The notes beneath the pieces were generated by a model. It was not told the origin of the DNA. It searched no databases and saw nothing but the letters and a program-made list of their open reading frames with translations. This document shows, one piece after another, positions 46,314-52,466 of a stretch of 64,000 nt of DNA. The DNA is taken from positions 1-64,000 of the forward strand of contig JAJFLQ010000046.1 of the NCBI GenBank assembly GCA_021772615.1, read 5' to 3'. The number at the start of each line of letters is the position of its first letter. The stretch's first letter is position 1. The translations under genes and the position numbers were made by a program. Source of the stretch: Verrucomicrobiota bacterium (lineage in GTDB: Bacteria; Verrucomicrobiota; Lentisphaeria; JABSQK01; JAJFLO01).

Positions 46314-46398
46314 ACGTCCATTACGTCCGCGCGATTTTAGGTTTTCTGAATCGCCCTTAATTCGGATAATCCCAGTCGACGTTTTCTCGGATGGACGT
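46314..46398 (+). repeat. 85-bp ACGTCCAT attC-like site, copy A
   Basis: Arms ACGTCCAT (46314-46321) and ATGGACGT (46391-46398), extended outward by GAG-CC/GGCTC pairing with unpaired A bases. It is the same class as 46976-47060 and 47669-47751. The inner part differs between copies except for a TCGG just before the right arm. Confidence 0.65.
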
Positions 46399-46407
46399 GG
46401 CTCACTG

Positions 46408-46584
46408 CCACGATTCCACCGGACTGCGCTTCGCTTGCCCGGTGGAATCGTGGCGTTCACTGCGTTCGCGGCTGTCCCTCCGCGCGAATCGCGCCTCGGA
46501 ACAAGCCGCTTCACCTGAGAGCACTGTCGTTATGTCCACGCTCCGCGGGACGTGCCGCCAGTACCGCAGGTGAGCGCCGCGATT
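46408..46584 (+). repeat. Stacked attC-like palindromes without a gene, copy 2
   Basis: A hairpin at 46408-46453 has arms CCACGATTCCACCGG and CCGGTGGAATCGTGG around a CTTCGCTT loop. A second hairpin at 46507-46576 (CGCTTCACCTG/CAGGTGAGCG) has one unpaired T. Positions 46416-46584 are a diverged duplicate of 44429-44589. No ORF is present, so this may be a gene-less cassette. Confidence 0.6.
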
Positions 46585-46589
46585 CGGCA

Positions 46590-46970
46590 ATGGAAAACGC
46601 CATGAGAATCGCAGAATTACTGTTGGACACAGCTGAAGCTGACCACGATCTACTTGCTAAAAATATTGGCCACGGAGACGATCCTTATACCTGCCGTGAT
46701 TTGGACTTTATGCTCTATGCTGCTGACCAGAAAAAGGCAGAACTGGTTGGAGACTTTATCATCGACAACCGGTATGGTAGACCCTCCGTCCAGAATATTG
46801 AGCTGGATAACGGCAGTATAACATGGCGGCTCCTAGTTCAGATTTTTGCCCCGGCGAATGAGCACGTCGTCTGTTCATTGTCGGCTTTAATGGCCTGTTT
46901 GTCCCAAATCTATTCCCTTGAGTATGATGGTTGGGGATGCGAGATAAAAGAGGCCGAACAATTCGATTGA
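46590..46970 (+). CDS. RraB-like protein, cassette gene
   Basis: This is a 126-residue protein (alternative start ATG 46602, MRIAELLLD). It resembles the RraB family (regulator of ribonuclease E activity B): the N-terminal acidic helix with NIGHGDDPYTCRDLDFMLYA, the strand DFIIDNRYG, and the C-terminal hallmark LEYDGWGCEI (cf. YDGWG in RraB). RraB binds and inhibits RNase E; whether this cassette version does so is not known, and no RNase E gene is in the window. It begins 5 bases after the repeated palindrome module and ends 5 bases before an attC-like site, a tight cassette fit. Confidence 0.7.
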   Translation: MENAMRIAELLLDTAEADHDLLAKNIGHGDDPYTCRDLDFMLYAADQKKAELVGDFIIDNRYGRPSVQNIELDNGSITWRLLVQIFAPANEHVVCSLSALMACLSQIYSLEYDGWGCEIKEAEQFD

Positions 46971-46975
46971 TCGTA

Positions 46976-47060
46976 ACGTCCAATAATGCCGCCCGAATTG
47001 AAGTGATTTTGGCTACCATCGATCTGATAATTGCATTCTCTGATTTTTCGGATTGGACGT
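46976..47060 (+). repeat. 85-bp ACGTCCAAT attC-like site, copy B
   Basis: Arms ACGTCCAAT (46976-46984) and ATTGGACGT (47052-47060), with a GATC pair outside. It lies 5 bases after the RraB-like gene. Length equals copy A exactly. Confidence 0.65.
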
Positions 47061-47107
47061 AGATCATCGAGAACGTACGGCCAGATAATTCGGAAGCGAA
47101 CTCACCC

Positions 47108-47136
47108 TTGAATTTTTGCCATTCTATAATTATAAT
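47108..47136 (+). promoter_or_regulatory. Candidate sigma-70-type promoter of the BrnT/BrnA pair
   Basis: TTGAAT (47108-47113) and TATAAT (47131-47136) are 17 bases apart. The ATG of the toxin-like gene lies only 6 bases after the -10 box, so the message would be leaderless or nearly so. Toxin-antitoxin cassettes commonly carry their own promoter. Confidence 0.45.
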
Positions 47137-47142
47137 ATAATT

Positions 47143-47436
47143 ATGAGCGATTTTGGTTTTACATGGGACAGGAGTAAAGCGGAATCCAATGTCAAGAAAC
47201 ATGGTATTTCTTTTGACGAAGCGAAATCTGTATTCTTCGATCGAAACGCCCGTTTCGATTTCGATCCGGAACATTCCGCGGATGAAGATCGTTTTATTCT
47301 CCTCGGTCTGAGCTATTCCCTTCGCCTTCTTGTCGTATGCCATTGCTATCGCGAATCCGAATCGGTGATTCGTATTATTTCAGCAAGGAAAGCAACCAAG
47401 CCAGAACAGAATCAATACGGGAATTTCATATCATGA
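47143..47436 (+). CDS. brnT: BrnT-family toxin (RelE-like ribonuclease), cassette gene
   Basis: This is a 97-residue protein starting at MSDFGFTWDRSKAESN (47143). The BrnT pattern is clear: FTWDRSKAESNVKKHGISFDEAKSVF, then RFILLGLSYSLRLLVVCH, and RIISARKATKPEQNQY, with the basic residues used for mRNA cleavage in this RelE-fold toxin. The stop overlaps the start of the antitoxin gene by 4 bases (ATGA). The order toxin first, antitoxin second is standard for brnTA. It is likely a stabilising gene of the integron array. A weak ribosome-binding site and a nearby promoter suggest special translational control. Confidence 0.88.
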   Translation: MSDFGFTWDRSKAESNVKKHGISFDEAKSVFFDRNARFDFDPEHSADEDRFILLGLSYSLRLLVVCHCYRESESVIRIISARKATKPEQNQYGNFIS

Positions 47437-47663
47437 GAGATCAATACGATTTTACCAACTCGCGCAAGAATCCGTATTTCAGCAGATTGAAGAAACAAGT
47501 CACCATTAGATTAGGAACGGATGTTGTCGACTATTTTAAGAGACTTGCTGAAGAGACCGGAATACCCTACCAGAGCTTGATCGATCTATATCTACGAGAC
47601 TGCGCACATTCAAATCGGAAACTTGAACTCAATTGGCAGTTACCGGCAGAACAAGCCAGTTGA
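47433..47663 (+). CDS. brnA: BrnA/CopG-like ribbon-helix-helix antitoxin, cassette gene
   Basis: This is a 76-residue protein starting at MRDQYDFTNSRKNPYF (47433), inside the toxin stop. The core KKQVTIRLGTDVVDYFKRLAEETGIPYQSLIDLYLRDC is a ribbon-helix-helix DNA-binding unit. It should bind the BrnT-type toxin and repress the shared promoter. The family could be called BrnA or a CopG-like antitoxin; the exact subfamily is not decided. It ends 5 bases before an attC-like site, so toxin and antitoxin share one cassette. Confidence 0.85.
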   Translation: MRDQYDFTNSRKNPYFSRLKKQVTIRLGTDVVDYFKRLAEETGIPYQSLIDLYLRDCAHSNRKLELNWQLPAEQAS

Positions 47664-47668
47664 GCCCA

Positions 47669-47751
47669 ACGTCCATTCCATCGCGCGATATATGCATATC
47701 CAGGATGCCATCAATCCGGTAATTGCAATCAGTGCCGTGTCGGATGGACGT
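47669..47751 (+). repeat. 83-bp ACGTCCAT attC-like site, copy C
   Basis: Left core GCCCAAC (47664-47670) matches RYYYAAC exactly. Arms ACGTCCAT (47669-47676) and ATGGACGT (47744-47751) are extended by GAGCC/GGCTC with two unpaired bases. It lies immediately after the antitoxin gene. Confidence 0.65.
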
Positions 47752-47921
47752 GGCTCACTTCAACGTTGAAACTTACATCCCACGTCCATCTTGCTGGCAA
47801 TACGAGAGATTTTTTGCTATGTTACAGCAGTGAGAGCATGAAGCGGTGGTTTCGATTCCTGACGGTGATTTGTTGGAAGGGAGCTTTCCAAAGACGATTA
47901 TAAGTTGGAACTGGTTTTTAC

Positions 47922-48196
47922 GAAACGGATCTCGCGCAGAGACGCAAAGCCGCAAAGAAAGGAAAAAGGCATAATTCCCCCAGCAAACGATACCCAGAGT
48001 TCGACAGAGCGCTGTAACGTTGAACGTCCAATTTATCAACACGCCGTGTCCAAGGTGTAGGCGACCGCTTTACAGTTCGCGCGAATTCTGAGGTCTACTC
48101 GTCGGAGTAACTGTAAAGTTGTCGCCGACACCCCTGCTTAACGATGCACGAATGATAGCATTCAACCTTACAGACGTTTGAGCCTACGCTATCGAG
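47922..48196 (+). repeat. Right direct repeat flanking the integron island
   Basis: This 275-base segment is the partner of 42700-42971, in the same orientation, with scattered differences. No gene is seen in the 612 bases between the antitoxin and the broken GT4 gene. Confidence 0.8.
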
Positions 48197-48274
48197 CTGT
48201 GGCCACCGGATCGCATTGCTCACAGCCACGCTGCAACATCCTGCCGATGCCGGACACATGCCTTGTTCGCATCT

Positions 48275-49271
48275 TTACCGGCCCGGTAGGGAACGTTGCC
48301 GGTTCGCGTCTACGATCGTTTCGGCCCGCCGTTCCCAGGTGAGCGTCTTGCTGAGTTCGCGGTTATTGCGGCGCATGGTGCGACGCAAGTCGGCATCGGC
48401 AAGAAGTGTATTGATTTTCGTTGCCAGGTCGGATGCATTTCCGGATTCGAAGAAGAGACAGTTGTCCGGCTCCGTCACGATTTCGCGAATGGCCGCCAGG
48501 TCGGTCGCTACGATCGGCAGACCGGCGGCAAGGTATTCGAAGAGCTTGAGCGGCGAGGTGTACTGACTGTCCGGCGTGCCGGCATCGTTCGGAAGTACGG
48601 CTATGGATGCATGTTGCAGGAGGTTACGGATTGCGTCACGATCCAGCACGCCGTGAATTCGGCATTTGTTCGATACACTGTGCTCACGTGCCAGTCTGAC
48701 GATGTTGTCGTAATCTCGGCGCTGTCACCGGCGATGTCAAATGTCGCCACATCGACCAGCGACGCGGCCCGGACAAGGGTATCGACGCCCTTCCATTTAA
48801 GAAACGAACCGGTATAGGTGACGACCGGACCTGGGCTGTCACTGGAACGCTCTTCGGCGGGTGCGAATTCCCGGATATCCACCCCATTCGGCACGGTCAC
48901 GACACTGGCGCCGCTCATCCCGAAATCACGGATAAGATCATGCTTTACGGCACCCGAGACGGCGATGATGAGGGACGGTATCGTCAGCGCCTTTTGTTCT
49001 TGCGCGAACGTCACTTTCTTCGAGGTTTTGTTGTACACGTTTCCGCCAACGGCAATGCCGTTGTGAGCTTTATCGGAATTCGGATGTTGTTGTGCTCACA
49101 GCCATCGGTGTAACGTTGGAATTGTTCCCGCAGCCGTTTTCGGCTGATCCACCCAGCGAAGTGCGTAACGTTGCAGTGAGCTGCCAGAGAGGCGATCGCA
49201 CTGAAGGTTTGCTTGACATCGGCGGTGTTGTTCTCCAGGCGATTCAGGTACACGTAGGAAATATCAAGCTT
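48275..49271 (-). pseudogene. Broken family 4 glycosyltransferase
   Basis: Three minus-strand frames make up one GT4 enzyme. N-terminal frame: LDISYVYLNRLENNTADVKQ (from about 49271). Middle frame: SLIIAVSGAVKHDL, VVTVPNGVDIREF, VVTYTGSFLKWKGVDTLVRA. Last frame: RIHGVLDRDAIRNLL, PLKLFEYLAAGLPIVATD and EIVTEPDNCLFFESGN. One frame change is placed near 48711, where shifting by one base restores DYDNIVRLAREH. The join between the first two frames lacks roughly 80 residues, so a deletion is likely, and no start codon is seen. It follows an intact GT4 gene in the same direction. Confidence 0.75.
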
Positions 49272-50415
49272 GGTTTTGTCGCGTATACAGTAGCTTGCGG
49301 TATTCACAGATGTGAATCGCCAGTGCTGTATTGTGTCCGTAAATATCTCGGACATAGCATCTTGCACGTTCGCCGGCACGAAACACTTCGTCTTTGTCAA
49401 TCAGAAATGATCGGATGGCGGCGGCGAAGTCGCCATCCGTAACATGGCGGCCAAAGCGACCGGCGAAATTGTCCGTGTTGACACCGCTGACAATGGCGCA
49501 ACCGAATGCCGCGGCCTCGATGAACGTGAGAGGCAGTCCTTCTCGTGAGGCGGTGTTTACGAGGATCCACGTCCGTGACAGCACATCGTTGAACCGTTGC
49601 GGCTCCTTGAAGCGATTTATGTAGCCGGTCCATTCAATATTGGGCACATCGCTGAAGCGGGTTCGCAATTCACGTTCTCTGGCTGCCGATTCCGCCTTGC
49701 CCACGATCACGAAATGCAGGTTCGGTAGCTTCCTCGCAAGGTTCAGGAAAACCTCCGGGTGTTTTCTCCTATCCAGGCGGCCGATGAACGTCAACGTCGG
49801 GACCTGCGGCTTTTCGGGAATCGTATCGGGCAGGACAACTAGATTGGGCAAAAAACCGACGCGCGAGCGTGGTCTGCACATTTGCCGGACTTTCTCCTGC
49901 AGACAGTACGCGGGGGTGTAGACGCCCGTTGCATGGCGCACCGCAGAGCGAATAAGCGGACTGCCTTCCAGCAGCCAGTTCAGCGGGATCTTCAGCCGCC
50001 GGTCCCAGGTGGCGTCTCGCGACTCAATGAGCCAGTCGCGGGTGTCGCGTGGGTCCCGGCAGGTCACAACGTGGACGGCGTCGGGGCGGATGCGCTGCGC
50101 AAGCAACGTCAGAAACGTAGGATCCTGTGAGTGAAATAGTTGTGCGTCCGACTGCCGGATGAGTCTACTGGCTTCACGACAATCGAGTGGTCGAAACGAC
50201 AGTATTTCAACGTCGCCGATACGTTCGCATGCGTTCTGACCGGAAAGTCGCGGCACAATCACCGATACGGTATGGCCGGACTGCGCAAGGGCCTCCGCGA
50301 GGGTTCTGGACATACTCGCAAACCCGCCGATCTTGCCCCAGCCGAAATACTGGCTTGTCAATATACATACCGAAAGCGGATCCTGCATTGACATTGCATT
50401 GTCTGTATCGGCCAT
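49264..50415 (-). CDS. Family 4 glycosyltransferase
   Basis: This is a 383-residue GT-B enzyme. N-terminal acceptor domain: SVCILTSQYFGWGKIGGFASM with the Gly-rich loop. C-terminal donor domain: PTLTFIGRLDRRKHPEVFL, FVIVGKAESAARE, and the ILVNTASREGLPLTFIEAAAFGCAIVSG region carrying the acidic donor-sugar contact of the E-x7-E type. It is cytoplasmic or membrane-associated and adds one sugar to the surface polysaccharide. It lies 15 bases after the previous GT4 gene in a minus-strand operon that starts with the sulfotransferase. Donor sugar and linkage cannot be inferred. Confidence 0.88.
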   Translation of the reverse strand: MADTDNAMSMQDPLSVCILTSQYFGWGKIGGFASMSRTLAEALAQSGHTVSVIVPRLSGQNACERIGDVEILSFRPLDCREASRLIRQSDAQLFHSQDPTFLTLLAQRIRPDAVHVVTCRDPRDTRDWLIESRDATWDRRLKIPLNWLLEGSPLIRSAVRHATGVYTPAYCLQEKVRQMCRPRSRVGFLPNLVVLPDTIPEKPQVPTLTFIGRLDRRKHPEVFLNLARKLPNLHFVIVGKAESAARERELRTRFSDVPNIEWTGYINRFKEPQRFNDVLSRTWILVNTASREGLPLTFIEAAAFGCAIVSGVNTDNFAGRFGRHVTDGDFAAAIRSFLIDKDEVFRAGERARCYVRDIYGHNTALAIHICEYRKLLYTRQNQA

Positions 50416-50430
50416 GCGGTCGTGCCATCA

Positions 50431-51537
50431 TCAGGTGTTGGATAGATCCAGATATTCCCGGGCGATTACGTCCCAACTGAACTGATCGAGTACCCGCGCC
50501 CGTGCGGCTTGGCCGAGTTGGTTGACCTTGTCCGGATCGTTCAGAAGCATCACCAGCGCATTATGCAACTGGTCGACGTCGCCCGGTGTTACCGTGATGC
50601 CGGTATCGCCTACCGTTTCGGGACAGCCCGAGACGTTTGTGGTGATGACGGCGAGACCTGCAAGCATGGCTTCAAGCAACGCGATACTGCTGTTTTCGCG
50701 CTCAGAGGGGAGGCAATATATAGCGGCTGATTCGTAGAGGCCAGTCAACTCGGGCGAGCCGTTGTCAAGCCAACCGTGGAATACTACGGTTGGTTTAATC
50801 GCTTTTGCGAGCCGCTCAAGTTCCGCGCGCATCGGACCGTCTCCAGCGATATGAATTTCATAGTCCGTCTCGATGCCGGCCAGCGCCGTCAGGACGTGTT
50901 GAAATCCTTTGCGCGGCAGCAGGCGACCGGTCATGAGAAGCCGTCGCTTTTTCTCGCCGATCGTGAAGCTGTCGGTCTGAATACCATTGGGGATGATGTC
51001 GACGGGATGTCTGTTCGTGATACTGCTACAGATGAGGGATTTGAGGAACGAGGACAAGGCGACGATGTTTTGTGCCCGGGAAACGATATATCGTAGCAGC
51101 GGTTTCGTGAAGTTATGCTCGAAATTAAATCGATCCGGGTTATAACCCGGTACATCGGAACCATGGCTGACGACGATGTAATTCAGTCTCCGGGCACGTC
51201 TCAGCACCGCCGCAACGATTCCGGTCGGTATGATAAAATGACAGTGCACGATATCAAAATGTTGACGCTTTGTGAGGCGCAGCGAAAAGGGGATCGCCAT
51301 GAGTACGTACGACAGCATCTCCAGCGTTTCACAGGTTTCTTTCTTCTTTCTCAAGCATCGCACCCTGTGGATGGTCAACCTGCCGTCGTTTTCCAATTCC
51401 GCGAAGCCGCGGTATTGCATCGTGATAACGTCGACATGATGACCGAGTCGACAGAATTCGCGTGCCAGATCGCGCGCAACAACGCCGCCGCCGCCGCCCA
51501 GTGGCGGGTACTCATAACTCAGCATCAATATTCTCAT
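50431..51537 (-). CDS. Family 4 glycosyltransferase
   Basis: This is a 368-residue GT4 enzyme starting at MRILMLSYEYPPLGGG, with the typical N-terminal Gly-rich acceptor loop. The donor domain shows RLLMTGRLLPRKGFQHVLTA, YEIHIAGDGPMRAELE, VVFHGWLDN and IYCLPSERENSSIALLEAML (the E-x7-E pattern), then VITTNVSGCPETVGD. Its start overlaps the stop of the sulfotransferase gene (51534-51537, ATGA), so it is translated with it. It is part of the polysaccharide assembly operon read leftwards. Confidence 0.9.
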   Translation of the reverse strand: MRILMLSYEYPPLGGGGGVVARDLAREFCRLGHHVDVITMQYRGFAELENDGRLTIHRVRCLRKKKETCETLEMLSYVLMAIPFSLRLTKRQHFDIVHCHFIIPTGIVAAVLRRARRLNYIVVSHGSDVPGYNPDRFNFEHNFTKPLLRYIVSRAQNIVALSSFLKSLICSSITNRHPVDIIPNGIQTDSFTIGEKKRRLLMTGRLLPRKGFQHVLTALAGIETDYEIHIAGDGPMRAELERLAKAIKPTVVFHGWLDNGSPELTGLYESAAIYCLPSERENSSIALLEAMLAGLAVITTNVSGCPETVGDTGITVTPGDVDQLHNALVMLLNDPDKVNQLGQAARARVLDQFSWDVIAREYLDLSNT

Positions 51538-52412
51538 GTCCAGTGACTGAGGTCCTTCTGCAGTAGCTGTTCCAATTGCCGTGTGTCATCGGTGAAGGCC
51601 TCGCGCAGGTATGTCCTTGCTGCCTCAGGCATGGGAGGACGCGTTATTTTCCTGGTATACGCCTTGAGTACCAGCTTGTTGAAGCCGGCTTTCTTGAGCA
51701 TCACGATCACCTTGCTCAATCCGAGCGACACCAGGATTTCGATTGCGATCCGTACGCAGTGGCCCACGATCGGGAACGTGGAGCGCTTGGCGTAGTTCGT
51801 CTTTTGTGTCACGCCGGCAGGTACGAAGTCCGCATCTACGCCAAGAAATCGATACAGATCGGCGACGACCGTCCGCGGGTGGTTTCGGATATCCTCAAAC
51901 ATGACAGTCAGAAATTGTGATCGATCAAAGTGCTCGAAGTAGCGGACCAATGATCGGCAATAGAGCCCGTCTTGCACGTACTCCGGCTCTTCTCGGATTG
52001 CGGTGAAGAAGTCACGCTTTTCGAGGCGTAAGTAGTCGGCGTAGTGGGTGTAGCCCGAATAGGCGCGGTCAATCGGATTTCGCAGGCAAACAATCATCTT
52101 GACGTCGGGGAAAAAACGTTGGATATTGGCAGGTGCGGCCGGGTCTGTGAGATACGCCGGGGTGAATTCGCCGGTGACGGCATGAGTGGGACAATGGCAG
52201 AAGTGCTTTTGGTACCACGACAGACCCTTCCCAAAATTATTTCCGATGGGTCTGCCGGATCTGCGCGGTGTTGTATCGAAAAAGTGAACTTCCTTTGGTT
52301 CCGATACGCACACATCCGGGTGTGCAGCCAACATTTTCGCTGCCCACGTCGTGCCTGCTTTCGTTGCGCCGATCCCGATGAAGCTTATGTTGAACATGCC
52401 CAAATCGTCCAT
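51534..52412 (-). CDS. Sulfotransferase (PAPS-dependent)
   Basis: This is a 292-residue protein from MDDLGMFNISF (52412); the ATG at 52397 is an equal alternative. The PAPS 5'-phosphosulfate loop is GATKAGTTW, and the 3'-phosphate site is CLRNPIDRAYSGYTHY; the C-terminus DDTRQLEQLLQKDLSHW is the family's usual ending. It transfers sulfate from PAPS to a hydroxyl, most likely on the surface polysaccharide made by the neighbouring glycosyltransferases. It is first gene of the leftward operon and divergent from the sugar dehydrogenase gene 54 bases away. A second, scarred copy lies near 60.0 kb. Confidence 0.9.
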   Translation of the reverse strand: MDDLGMFNISFIGIGATKAGTTWAAKMLAAHPDVCVSEPKEVHFFDTTPRRSGRPIGNNFGKGLSWYQKHFCHCPTHAVTGEFTPAYLTDPAAPANIQRFFPDVKMIVCLRNPIDRAYSGYTHYADYLRLEKRDFFTAIREEPEYVQDGLYCRSLVRYFEHFDRSQFLTVMFEDIRNHPRTVVADLYRFLGVDADFVPAGVTQKTNYAKRSTFPIVGHCVRIAIEILVSLGLSKVIVMLKKAGFNKLVLKAYTRKITRPPMPEAARTYLREAFTDDTRQLEQLLQKDLSHWT

Positions 52413-52466
52413 ATCGCCGTATTTGCGTAGCGTACAACGATATAGCCTCGACGGAGGAATACCAGA

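Noticed and set aside
46759..47343. Minus-strand 194-codon frame opposite the RraB-like and BrnT genes
   Set aside because: It crosses an attC-like site and is antisense to two supported genes.
42700..48196. Island as a prophage or conjugative element
   Set aside because: No capsid, terminase, relaxase or replication gene is seen; the content is an integrase remnant plus small cassette genes.
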